Below, in pieces: positions 62,501 to 64,000 of a stretch of 64,000 bases of DNA; position 1 is the stretch's first letter; each line of letters begins with the position of its first letter. The DNA lies in NCBI RefSeq assembly GCF_008831285.2, contig NC_045144.1, positions 1,612,001 through 1,676,000 of the forward strand, written 5' to 3'. Below the pieces are notes generated by a model. That model did not search any database and was not told the DNA's origin. It saw only the letters and a program-made list of their open reading frames with translations. This DNA comes from Nymphaea colorata. Its lineage: Eukaryota; Streptophyta; Magnoliopsida; Nymphaeales; Nymphaeaceae. The position numbers were made by a program, and so were the translations under genes.

Positions 62501-63282
62501 CAATTTTGATAGCTAGCAATTTCAAGTATCTCAAGAATATCTATATACGTGGCAAAAAAAATGTTGGATATTTTGAAGAAAATTTTACAACTAAAACTCA
62601 TAGGCAAGAAAGAAGTTTATAGTGACGAAAAGAAAACAAATATACCAAAATTTTCAAAGATATTCGTGCGTGACAAAACTGGAATTAGTATTATGACACC
62701 TGTTCAATTGTTTCTGGTATTTATAGTATAGCATACATCTGAAGATTATCGTGCTATTCTCAGTACATCACAATGCCAGATACAAAACAAATTTAAAAAG
62801 ATGACAGTCAGTGAACAGATACATGTACAAGTCTCTATAAGAATATACCAAAGTTCTGAAAAGCTTGTAAGACCAAAATAAAAAATGTCATGTTATTTCA
62901 TATATCAATCTTTTTATCTATGTCCAACAAGAAACTAAACTTACACATGTTTTATGGTGTCCTATGGCTGCACTTTCCTATTCTAAGGTTATAATTTATT
63001 TTGACCAATAAACGAACATACTTGGTACCAATGCAGCAAAATACATTAGTTTTATGGGTTCAAGGAGAGATCCATACACATTCTGTGTGTGTCAGTGAAG
63101 ACACAATGAAAACAAAATGTGTACAATAATTACCCATATAAGCATGTCGAGCATGCAACGGACAAGAGAAAGGATAGATATTATACTGGTTGTGAAGCAG
63201 CCAAAGACACTTCTCCATGAGAGTATAAATAAAGGTATGCAGTCATACTTGTCGGAACAATAATGGTCATCCATGTTGCACA
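5967..63282 (-). CDS. EXS-domain membrane protein, ERD1/XPR1/SYG1 family (8 C-terminal exons; 5' end outside window)
   Basis: Joining 63187-63282, 59671-59784, 36603-36656, 36067-36114, 18312-18462, 7396-7561, 7227-7296 and 5967-6224 on the minus strand gives 957 nt: 318 codons and a stop, with no frame break. Every junction inside the window is AG...GT, and intron phases are 0,0,0,0,1,2,0. The product has the EXS signatures [70 protein letters not shown] and [14 protein letters not shown], with about six hydrophobic segments. As I recall them, the closest plant proteins are the SPX-less EXS proteins At5g35730 and At2g32295. EXS proteins include phosphate exporters (XPR1, PHO1) and yeast Erd1, which recycles Golgi phosphate; a Golgi or endomembrane phosphate role here is inference. 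Roughly the first 100-150 residues should lie beyond 64000. Introns of 3.4, 23.0, 0.5, 17.6, 10.7, 0.1 and 1.0 kb hold nearly all other features listed. Confidence 0.92.
6554..6577. repeat. (GA)n microsatellite
   Basis: About twelve uninterrupted GA units, in the 1.0-kb intron between the last two EXS exons. Confidence 0.95.
6633..6905. repeat. Tandem duplication, period 139 bp (EXS intron)
   Basis: CCACCTGATTCAGTAAGTGG starts at 6633 and at 6772. The copies share GGTGTGGCATA, TGCCACTTCTGGCAGGTAA and CAACAAGCA with scattered changes. Each contains the hairpin-like TGCCACTTCTGGCA. Confidence 0.85.
7227..7296 (-). CDS. EXS gene exon (70 nt)
   Basis: It completes AG|T (Ser) and reads [20 protein letters not shown] then HQW. 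Acceptor is tcatctag and donor gtgagt. DWDLS-VF...FKF..P..CSNLLYG matches the conserved region after the DWDL motif. The intron separating it from the previous exon is only 99 bp. Confidence 0.92.
7396..7561 (-). CDS. EXS gene exon
   Basis: It completes the split codon (G|CT, Ala) and reads [20 protein letters not shown] through [20 protein letters not shown] to VKQDWDL, then AG of a split Ser codon. Acceptor is ttttgtcag and donor gtacgt. It carries two hydrophobic helices and the [12 protein letters not shown] motif of the family. Confidence 0.93.
7911..8009. repeat. Perfect tandem duplication, period 49 bp
   Basis: GGGAAAAGACTATATTGATT through CTCACAAAATAAG is present twice in a row (7911-7959 and 7960-8008) with no difference, so the duplication is recent. 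Confidence 0.95.
8323..8354. repeat. (TA)n microsatellite
   Basis: Sixteen TA units in the 10.7-kb EXS intron. A short open frame runs into it but has no coding signature. Confidence 0.95.
8557..8991. repeat. Two diverged tandem copies of a ~210-bp repeat, ending in (TA)n
   Basis: Both copies run in the same order: a GCAACTGGATGTTG-like start, TTAAAAATTTGAAA, AACT(T/G)(G)TTGCT..., ACCACTATAG-like words, TTTTTAG, and TTTCAATC(A/G)CCTA followed by TATATA. The second ends in a TA tract at 8961-8991. It looks like an old MITE family member present twice; termini were not resolved. Confidence 0.5.
9313..9425. repeat. Tandem duplication, period 68 bp
   Basis: GTGAGAGTCAGT, then CTATGATTGGTATGATTAGC at 9313 onward and a slightly changed copy from 9381, each followed by AC(T/A)AATGGCAT. 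Immediately left of copia A. Confidence 0.8.
9587..9874 (+). repeat. Copia A 5' LTR
   Basis: 288 bp, TG...CA ends. It carries a perfect inverted repeat (ACCGGGTCCA at 9611-9620, TGGACCCGGT at 9625-9634) close to its start, and a pyrimidine-rich 3' part. Confidence 0.95.
9875..9887 (+). other. Copia A primer-binding site
   Basis: TGGTATCAGAGCC directly follows the LTR and is complementary to the 3' end of initiator-Met tRNA, the usual plant copia primer. Confidence 0.9.
9888..10152 (+). other. Copia A GC-rich untranslated leader
   Basis: Between primer site and gag is a run of GCCGCC/CCAGCGCC-type repeats (about 9955-10095). It opens several proline- or glycine-rich frames, but none starts with copia sequence. 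The same position is GC-rich and repetitive in copias B and D. Confidence 0.6.
10153..14353 (+). pseudogene. Copia A gag-pol polyprotein, frameshifted and internally deleted
   Basis: Gag starts at 10153 ([12 protein letters not shown]). The frame breaks near 10650 and resumes ([17 protein letters not shown]). CCHC is [14 protein letters not shown] near 10910 and the protease motif [13 protein letters not shown] is near 11209. Frame and sequence are lost at about 11716, where the CDVCQ part of the integrase zinc finger is missing. The integrase lacks the segment with the second catalytic Asp (FQTSVQ joins ADEFLKSKG near 11970). Stops follow at 12450 and 12935. Reverse transcriptase has YVDDM near 13378 but lost KALYGLKQ-type residues near 13250. 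The RNase H part is open to 14353, its stop formed by the first bases of the 3' LTR. It cannot make working integrase. Confidence 0.9.
14348..14635 (+). repeat. Copia A 3' LTR
   Basis: 288 bp, preceded by the purine tract GAGGGGGAG and followed by the target duplication GTATC. Its first six bases TGTTAG supply the final Cys codon and stop of pol. Confidence 0.95.
14636..14938. other. Intron sequence between copia A and MITE
   Basis: No gene. CATTTGCACAATTACAATTC and the following ATGAGATTAA words also occur in diverged form near 9165-9200, left of copia A, so both flanks hold members of one old repeat family. Confidence 0.4.
14961..15271. mobile_element. MITE embedded in a (TA)n microsatellite, copy 1
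   Basis: A perfect 13-bp inverted pair, TCATTGTCACATA (14961-14973) and TATGTGACAATGA (15259-15271), bounds 311 bp of AT-rich non-coding sequence. TA tracts lie on both outer sides (14939-14960 and 15272-15299). The interior shares ACGTGAAAAAACGC and an ATTATAC(T/C)TGAGAAA...CCTCGC block with the element at 62068-62427. The arrangement resembles MITEs that target TA microsatellites, as described for rice Micron. Confidence 0.75.
15304..15541. mobile_element. Fold-back MITE (~240 bp)
   Basis: The left end GTGAATGGTGACC... is mirrored by the right end ...GTCACCATTCAATG. The inverted similarity extends inward: CTAGAGTCACC against the reverse of GCAACTCTG, and CCATCTAATCAAGGCCGTCGAT against the reverse of GTTTGATC..TTCTATTAGATGG. 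No coding capacity. Target duplication not determined. Confidence 0.65.
15800..16380 (+). repeat. Possible decayed copia LTR/leader
   Basis: Upstream of the gag remnant at 16391 lies LTR-like sequence (GTTAGCCAGGTCCCAACGGC, TTTAATACAAGTTTTTCACC). No primer-binding site or second LTR was found, so this rests mainly on position. Confidence 0.3.
16391..17640 (+). pseudogene. Decayed copia gag-protease fragment
   Basis: It begins [20 protein letters not shown] and then hits stops. Longer open pieces read [40 protein letters not shown] and, at 16885-17178, [20 protein letters not shown]...[11 protein letters not shown], typical of the copia Gag (UBN2) region. A zinc-knuckle start CFHCQ..GPHK is near 17161. 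A broken protease-like segment ([12 protein letters not shown]) follows near 17407. Everything after about 17640 is missing, replaced by gypsy LTR sequence. Confidence 0.65.
17650..17999. repeat. Truncated gypsy LTR (3' end only)
   Basis: It aligns by eye with 41930-42268 of the solo LTR: GA(G)CAGCAG(G/A)TTGA(T/G)CAGATGGCTT, CACGTCCTA-type CTATTGGGGAG, TCGCCCCA, an A-rich run, AGGGTCAAAA and the end GGGTGTGACA at 17999. The upstream 2.6 kb of the LTR is absent. It directly abuts the copia fragment. Confidence 0.7.
18312..18462 (-). CDS. EXS gene exon
   Basis: It reads [17 protein letters not shown], then [20 protein letters not shown], then [13 protein letters not shown] plus the first base of the next codon (phase 1). 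Acceptor is cttccag and donor gtaagaa. A hydrophobic shadow frame ([13 protein letters not shown]...) overlaps it but does not continue the protein. It lies 17.6 kb from the upstream exon and 10.7 kb from the downstream one. Confidence 0.93.
19128..19483 (-). repeat. Copia C 3' LTR
   Basis: 356 bp; downstream LTR in the minus-strand orientation. Contains two imperfect copies of CACATATTACAAGGAC(A/G)TTAAATAC. Confidence 0.92.
19612..22639 (-). pseudogene. Copia C gag-pol remains
   Basis: Gag starts at 22639 ([20 protein letters not shown]) and continues in pieces to about 22124 ([20 protein letters not shown]). It then jumps directly into broken integrase (FSDVWG-like near 22070; LTHHNKMV near 21800). 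The reverse transcriptase reads [20 protein letters not shown] from 20839 to a TGA at 20615 where relatives have Trp. It resumes to 20057 ([13 protein letters not shown]) and shifts frame to RNase H ([27 protein letters not shown]). Closest to copias E and F in this window. Confidence 0.88.
22844..23199 (-). repeat. Copia C 5' LTR
   Basis: 356 bp, same length as its partner with roughly 13 differences. The primer-binding site (22834-22843) lies just inside it. Confidence 0.92.
23387..23629 (-). repeat. Copia B 3' LTR
   Basis: 243 bp. The pol reading frame enters it by six bases (TGT TGA), as in A and E. Confidence 0.93.
23624..28265 (-). pseudogene. Copia B gag-pol polyprotein, lightly broken
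   Basis: Gag starts at 28265 ([15 protein letters not shown]). The frame changes near 27800 (LKFK then [20 protein letters not shown]), then [16 protein letters not shown], a zinc knuckle whose last Cys is Tyr. A 289-bp tandem duplication (26841-27410) repeats the protease motif ([13 protein letters not shown] and [13 protein letters not shown]). Integrase 26470-25745 has [14 protein letters not shown] and QNGVAERKN, so the D,D,E residues are visible. Then comes a frame change near 25750. A long open frame 25366-23624 carries reverse transcriptase (KSLYG-type [27 protein letters not shown]) and RNase H ([14 protein letters not shown]), ending LEGEC. Confidence 0.9.
26841..27410 (-). repeat. 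289-bp tandem duplication across gag/protease junction of copia B
   Basis: CCTTTCCAGATGACAGCTTA occurs at 26851 and 27140, and the copies run on through AGATATAGAGGCCTTGCCTC and TTTGGTATCCTC. They differ by only a handful of bases. One base missing at CATCTCCCA in one copy changes the frame. Confidence 0.9.
28266..29070 (-). other. Copia B GC-rich untranslated leader
   Basis: About 800 bp between primer site and gag, rich in GGCAGCAGCGG/GACGACG words, in contrast to the AT-rich surroundings. Several shadow frames cross it on both strands (alanine/serine/leucine-rich), none resembling a known protein. Confidence 0.6.
29084..29326 (-). repeat. Copia B 5' LTR
   Basis: 243 bp. Holds an inverted repeat GGATCGGGTTTGG / CCAAACCCGGTCC at about 29272-29299, near the element's 5' end. 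Confidence 0.93.
29332..30317. other. EXS intron sequence, no gene seen
   Basis: AT-rich sequence between copia B and copia E. A minus-strand open frame at 30040-30291 shows no recognisable protein and no splice-linked EXS continuity. Confidence 0.45.
30323..30597 (+). repeat. Copia E 5' LTR
   Basis: 275 bp, TGTTAGCGTA...GATTCTTACA. A perfect 12-bp inverted repeat, GGATCGGGTCTG (30336-30347) and CAGACCCGATCC (30350-30361), lies 13 bp from its start. Confidence 0.96.
30598..30610 (+). other. Copia E primer-binding site
   Basis: TGGTATCAGAGAC directly abuts the LTR; the first ten bases match the complement of the initiator-Met tRNA 3' end. Confidence 0.9.
30640..30778 (+). repeat. Copia E leader with short repeats
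   Basis: TTTGCCCTAA or close variants (TCTGCCCTAA, GTTGCCCTAA) occur about six times between 30655 and 30775, just before the gag ATG. Confidence 0.65.
30779..35089 (+). CDS. Copia E gag-pol polyprotein, 1436 aa, intact
   Basis: The ATG at 30779 ([14 protein letters not shown]) is chosen because the frame above it has no ATG. In order: Gag with [13 protein letters not shown] (about residues 18-30) and zinc knuckle [14 protein letters not shown] (about 290-303); protease [13 protein letters not shown] with Asp 361; integrase HHCC from His 505 (HGRLAHC...CSSCHIC); catalytic Asp 569, Asp 632 and Glu 668, a D,D35E spacing; reverse transcriptase with [12 protein letters not shown] and YVDD at 1111-1114; RNase [14 protein letters not shown] from about 1280 and [13 protein letters not shown]. 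It ends LEGSC, the last codon and TAG lying in the 3' LTR. It copies and inserts the element through an RNA intermediate in virus-like particles. No stop or frameshift was seen. Confidence 0.97.
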   Translation: MDQPTPSLLSSSFLSQLISQKLNHSNYLTWKRQIVPFIKSHRLYGHIDGTTPAPPMYIDREVKKTVVGDQAAGAAAMSEIRFEYETITENNPEYEAWLAHDQSLVAYITSTLSEEVLGGIDDDLTALELWSTLATTYSQVSEARFLQLRRQFQDIKRGTRTVLEYLNEIKSVSDQLAAIGHPVSDKDKVQQALSGLGTDFDIFCTALEVLPILPSFEDLKAKLFQHEASRVQRQNLIPSNSHNVLITGTHALEGNRTRTWIPQAGMGRGILPTPQGMNTTSATSRRVPTCFYCNKRGHVKSECWHNPQNKNNQIRRENKAAAGSASSSSGSNVSADVQQLLMTALSKLHLKQNEQGEWYVDSGAAAHVTGDAGNLSSALPYLDKGSVVTGDGSHHTISHIGNVQISMGSSSIPLKNVLVVPSVKKNIISVSKLIDDTQSSVEFTPSSVYVNDARTKKTFAEGTRKGDMYVLEGAPQMSKSHPSDSCFPSHSEVNVTEYNKPSIWHGRLAHCSQSFVRSLVADGLLDKSSLSSVSESSMCSSCHICKSHALPFQLINKRAPKVFDTIYSDFWGPAPVPSSSGSRYYVIFVDSYSRYTWIHFMKHKSEVFRLFTQFHALVQNKYSSNIVHFQCDGGGEFISNEFTEYLLDNGITRQISCPHTPQQNGIAERKHRHIVESALSMMHETDLPMTLWTEAFHTAVHVINRLPLALLDGKSPFFLLHQEQPRYEELRVFGCVCYVHVDVSLRNKFQDRAVLCRFIGYAENYKGYRCYNPKTGRVHISRHVVFDENRLQDPKATSVTLKDKNEVYDTWLHAEILRQGAAMLTEHNEQVVNEPETSVSSSLGSTTSLDSMPSSSQPSEPPMHNRFSGLVYSRRSVPTAVPRQSHRVRHPIDRWVSYNSFSLDFQLFMTEVSKKVEPTSYHNASKEKCWVEAMNEEMAALHKCQTWQIVPRPADKNVVGSKWVYKLKYKPDGSIDRYKARLVARGFTQQYGEDYDETFSPVIKMGTIRVIISLAVSYGWSLYQLDVKNAFLHGILKEEVYMEQPPGYTTHDSQKWVCKLHKSLYGLKQASRSWFDRFSHHIQQIGFLRSSLDHSLFIYRTGEATTWLLIYVDDIVITGNSSSHISYVKGMLKQEFKMKDLGELRYFLGVELDRTNDSLTLTQHKYTLDVLDRAGMTNCKPITTPSVLNTKLTASDGTAAYSNPTFYRSIVGMLQYLTFTRSDIVYAVNQISQFMHAPTEGHMDAAKRILRYLKATLGDGLVYTKCSNVSLGHSIYTYTDADWAGDPDDRRSVSGFCLFLDSNLICWSSKKQRAVARSSTEAEYRAMAAGTAEASWLRHLLGELNLPIVRSSLLCDNQSAIKIAFNPILHNRTKHIEIDQHFIRQKVEEAEILPTYISTNEQIADLFTKGLTGQHFWDLKNKLCMIKSHAQLEGSC
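35084..35359 (+). repeat. Copia E 3' LTR
   Basis: 276 bp. Differs from the 5' copy by G/A in CTT(G/A)TATCC, C/T in CCTC(C/T)ATCG and one extra A. Provides the gag-pol stop codon (TGT TAG). Confidence 0.96.
35500..35540. repeat. (TA)n microsatellite
   Basis: About twenty TA units just right of copia E. The remaining sequence to the exon at 36067 shows no gene. Confidence 0.95.
36067..36114 (-). CDS. EXS gene micro-exon (48 nt)
   Basis: Sixteen codons, [16 protein letters not shown], between acceptor tttgcag and donor gtttgt, phase 0 at both ends. This is the most conserved short block of plant SPX-less EXS proteins. It is only 488 bp from the previous exon. Confidence 0.92.
36603..36656 (-). 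CDS. EXS gene micro-exon (54 nt)
   Basis: Eighteen codons, [18 protein letters not shown], between acceptor gctaatgcag and donor gtatgg, both phase 0. The sequence fits the conserved FADFFLADILTSM segment of EXS proteins. An overlapping hydrophobic frame on the same strand is a shadow. Confidence 0.92.
37134..37469 (-). repeat. Copia F 3' LTR
   Basis: 336 bp, the longer of the pair. Contains repeated AATCTAGA(A/G)TG(A/T)AG words. Confidence 0.9.
39258..42268. mobile_element. Solo LTR (3.0 kb), gypsy/chromovirus-like, nested in copia F
   Basis: It begins TGTAACGCTCG and ends GGTTGGGGTGTGACA, with perfect 5-bp flanks GAATG (39253-39257, 42269-42273). There is no internal region, primer site or polyprotein, so two LTRs have probably recombined to one. 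TGTAACGC...GGTGTGACA ends and multi-kilobase length are usual for plant Tekay/Del-type gypsy LTRs. A CT-rich tract fills about 39480-39790. Its last 340 bp match the stub at 17650-17999. Open frames inside it (for example 41329-41589) are shadows. A non-coding LARD-type element is the alternative. Confidence 0.85.
44273..44526 (-). repeat. Copia D 3' LTR
   Basis: 254 bp. Inverted-repeat words GGACCGGGTCC and GGTCCAGACCCG lie at about 44473-44498. Confidence 0.9.
44527..46436 (-). pseudogene. Copia D gag-protease-integrase fragment
   Basis: Gag starts at 46436 ([17 protein letters not shown]), carrying a 132-bp tandem duplication (46125-46388) and a 31-bp one (45671-45731). The zinc knuckle [14 protein letters not shown] is intact, followed by protease-region [13 protein letters not shown], where the active-site Gly has become Asp (DSG to DSD). 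Pre-integrase and the start of integrase follow ([49 protein letters not shown]), then the LTR. It cannot move by itself. Confidence 0.88.
46437..47255 (-). other. Copia D GC-rich leader with minisatellite
   Basis: Between gag and primer site. At about 47040-47215 the unit GTCGGGCGATGAA..GTCGAGCGGTGAAGGAACA repeats irregularly about four times with 30-50 bp spacing. Shadow frames (for example the [10 protein letters not shown] repeats) come from this tract. Confidence 0.65.
47269..47521 (-). repeat. Copia D 5' LTR
   Basis: 253 bp, followed inward by the initiator-Met primer site. Confidence 0.9.
48239..48534 (-). repeat. Copia F 5' LTR
   Basis: 296 bp. Lacks about 40 bp present in the 3' LTR (between AGAC words near 48517-48521), consistent with a slippage deletion. 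Confidence 0.9.
48581..48801 (+). repeat. Copia G 5' LTR
   Basis: 221 bp with a CT-rich tract before the end. The matching part of the 3' LTR differs at roughly one base in twelve. Confidence 0.92.
53917..56431 (-). pseudogene. hAT transposase (BED zinc finger, DUF659, hAT dimerisation domain), probably disabled
   Basis: The frame starts near 56431 (MDPT) but has TAG as codon 5, then reads [20 protein letters not shown] through MKHHLAGTS, a BED-type finger. An acidic linker precedes a one-frame shift near 55900. The main block 55950-54597 holds DUF659 ([66 protein letters not shown]). Exon 54302-54506 carries the dimerisation motif [20 protein letters not shown]. Exon 53917-54205 is an acidic tail. 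Introns 54507-54596 and 54206-54301 have GT-AG ends. D of DGWTD and D of DNAANY are the likely catalytic Asp residues. Use of a different start, or the frameshift being a sequencing error, is possible. Confidence 0.85.
56795..56970. repeat. Palindromic subterminal array of the hAT element
   Basis: About a dozen GTATCG/CGATAC half-sites, most paired as the palindrome GTATCGTACGATAC and separated by GGGG/CCCC-type spacers. This dense perfect symmetry is restricted to the transposase 5' end. Sparse versions occur at the other end and in the copy at 300-400. Confidence 0.9.
57306..59000 (+). mobile_element. 5'-truncated LINE (L1-like) inserted in copia G 3' LTR
   Basis: Between the two LTR parts lies about 1.7 kb with the 3' half of a LINE ORF2 and a short tail (GGGGACCTCTTGTCCCCAAA, then TTTTGTTATATATTCCC). 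The 5' truncation is typical of target-primed reverse transcription. The flanking CT repeats (TCTCTCTCT on both sides) may be the target duplication but are too simple to be sure. No poly(A) tail is visible. Confidence 0.82.
57331..58848 (+). pseudogene. LINE ORF2 C-terminal fragment: reverse transcriptase plus zf-RVT
   Basis: One frame runs 505 codons to a stop at 58848, with a single internal TAG (58498-58500, where NW-CPLC would be expected). It has the late RT motifs [20 protein letters not shown] and [10 protein letters not shown], then [40 protein letters not shown] and a C-terminal [20 protein letters not shown] finger. The endonuclease and early RT are absent. Except for the one stop this is well preserved, so the insertion is not very old. 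Confidence 0.88.
59045..59670. other. EXS intron sequence, no gene seen
   Basis: AT-rich sequence between copia G and the exon at 59671-59784. No element ends recognised. Confidence 0.5.
59671..59784 (-). CDS. EXS gene exon
   Basis: The 38 codons run from [10 protein letters not shown] through [19 protein letters not shown] to RIILPLQ. Acceptor is ccttttcag and donor gtatgc. [10 protein letters not shown] is a hallmark of the EXS core. Phase 0 at both ends. The next exon is 23 kb away, across copias F and G. Confidence 0.93.
59976..60320. repeat. Diverged tandem duplication, period ~200 bp
   Basis: TCCTGCAACTGAATT.TATAAT then TTTCAATAAACAC(A/C)ACCA and GTGCAGCA(C/A)TGTGAAA occur near 59986 and again near 60186. 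Confidence 0.75.
60320..62050. other. EXS intron sequence, no gene seen
   Basis: Contains a T/C-rich stretch (61560-61720) and a hairpin with arms TGCACCCT and AGGGTGCA near 61800-61829. Open frames here are short and unlike known proteins. Confidence 0.4.
62068..62427. mobile_element. MITE next to a (TA)n tract, copy 2
   Basis: It starts AGTCACAAAAAATGCG directly after a TA tract (62052-62068) and ends near ACGTTTTTGTGAGT (about 62412-62426), an imperfect inversion of the start. The interior shares CGTG/CACG-TTTTTT words and ATTATACCTGAGAAAAACCT with the MITE at 14961-15271. More diverged than that copy. Confidence 0.55.
62428..63186. other. EXS intron sequence, no gene seen
   Basis: AT-rich, no recognisable element. 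A 60-residue open frame at 62549-62731 has no family signature. Confidence 0.4.
63187..63282 (-). CDS. EXS gene exon (first visible)
   Basis: The 32 codons read [16 protein letters not shown]... to ...SLAASQP. The acceptor tatttgcag lies just above 63282 and the donor gtataat just below 63187. The phase-0 end joins directly to the [10 protein letters not shown] exon. It contains a hydrophobic stretch ([15 protein letters not shown]). The preceding exon was not found up to 64000. Confidence 0.85.
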
Positions 63283-63761
63283 CTGCAAATATACCAAGAA
63301 AAAAGCATACTTAAAGTGCACCATTGGAAAACTTCATCAATTGTAACTTAAGCTGCTAACTAGCAACGAAAGATAAGAGCCAATATTGCAGACAGCATAT
63401 AAAAACCATGCAATAGCAGAACTTTACCAGTCAGTTGCATCAAAAAAATGAAGACAATGAGATAAGAAATTCTGGCACAAAAAAGATAGAACACCTTCAA
63501 AGGAGAGTATTAGCTAAAATAGAACAAAACAATTGTTGTTGTGTACTTATAGTACCTGACCTGGCCAAACGAGTACTATGGGACACTTGAGCAGCCAGTC
63601 TAGGCGTTGCTTGGGAAGAAAGAGAGATCATAATTGATGTAGAGTTGAGTTGAAAGAGACAAAGCATATAAGTGCAGATTGGCAGTTTCCTGGGCTTTGA
63701 TGTCCCATCGAATGGGGTAACCCTCATTGCATTAGGCTCTATGTAACACAGAAGAGCAGTA

Positions 63762-64000
63762 CCCACACCGTGCCGGTACGATACCCGTATGGATATGGGT
63801 ACGTACTCAGGTATGCCCTGGGTACTGCATTGACCATATGCACCCGAGTACGTATACGTCCATTTTTAGACTCGGTCAAAGTTGACCAAGTCCAAAAACG
63901 TCCACTGTTAGGATTTAAATTTTTAACGTGGTTTACATTTTTTACATTAAAAATATCATAAACGTTAAAAGATAACGCAGAGCCTTCGACGGTTCTGCAT
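63762..64000. mobile_element. Possible edge of another element (window end)
   Basis: From about 63762 the text turns into GTAC/CGGGTA-type words (CCGTGCCGGTACGATACCCG, GATATGGGTACGTAC, CACCCGAGTACGTATACG). This resembles the GTACCCG-rich subterminal sequence of some plant hAT elements. Only one end is visible and no target duplication can be tested. Confidence 0.35.

Noticed and set aside
63497-63766. 89-residue minus-strand frame as the next upstream EXS exon
   Set aside because: It shows no similarity to the expected EXS segment before [10 protein letters not shown] and no suitable donor in phase 0.

Overview
This is plant nuclear DNA, most likely from an angiosperm with large, repeat-rich introns. 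The evidence is spliced exons with GT...AG borders, Ty1/copia elements primed by initiator-Met tRNA, hAT transposons with plant-type BED/DUF659 transposases, MITEs, a LINE and a chromovirus-like solo LTR. Species cannot be named. No bacterial gene, rRNA, tRNA or CRISPR array was seen.

The window is essentially one host gene. On the minus strand, eight short exons (63187-63282, 59671-59784, 36603-36656, 36067-36114, 18312-18462, 7396-7561, 7227-7296, 5967-6224) join in frame into the C-terminal 318 residues of an EXS-domain membrane protein of the SPX-less ERD1/XPR1/SYG1 type. This is the class of Arabidopsis At5g35730 and At2g32295, relatives of PHO1 and XPR1 phosphate exporters. The start lies beyond 64000. 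The 957 coding bases are spread over 57.3 kb, because three introns (10.7, 17.6 and 23.0 kb) are packed with transposable elements.

Layout: 1-420, end of a hAT element. 1767-2874, non-autonomous hAT with an 8-bp target duplication, carrying what looks like a captured first-exon piece of a PDS5 cohesin gene. 5967-7561, last three EXS exons. 7562-18311 (intron): copia A (9587-14635), two MITEs, a decayed copia gag fragment and a gypsy LTR stub. 18463-36066 (intron): copia C (19128-23199, minus), copia B (23387-29326, minus) and copia E (30323-35359, plus). E is nearly new: LTRs about 99% identical and one open 1436-codon gag-pol frame. 36657-59670 (intron): copia F (37134-48534, minus), interrupted by a 3-kb solo LTR (39258-42268) and copia D (44273-47521); then copia G (48581-59039, plus), interrupted by a full-length hAT (about 53497-56973) and a 5'-truncated LINE inside its 3' LTR (about 57306-59000). 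59045-63186 and 63283-64000 are further intron sequence.

I find no new multi-gene system. The most informative items are the giant-intron EXS gene, the young intact copia element E, the PDS5-like capture, the palindromic subterminal arrays of the hAT element, and a CGGGTC-type inverted repeat near the 5' end of several different LTR families. LTR identities and domain calls were made by eye.
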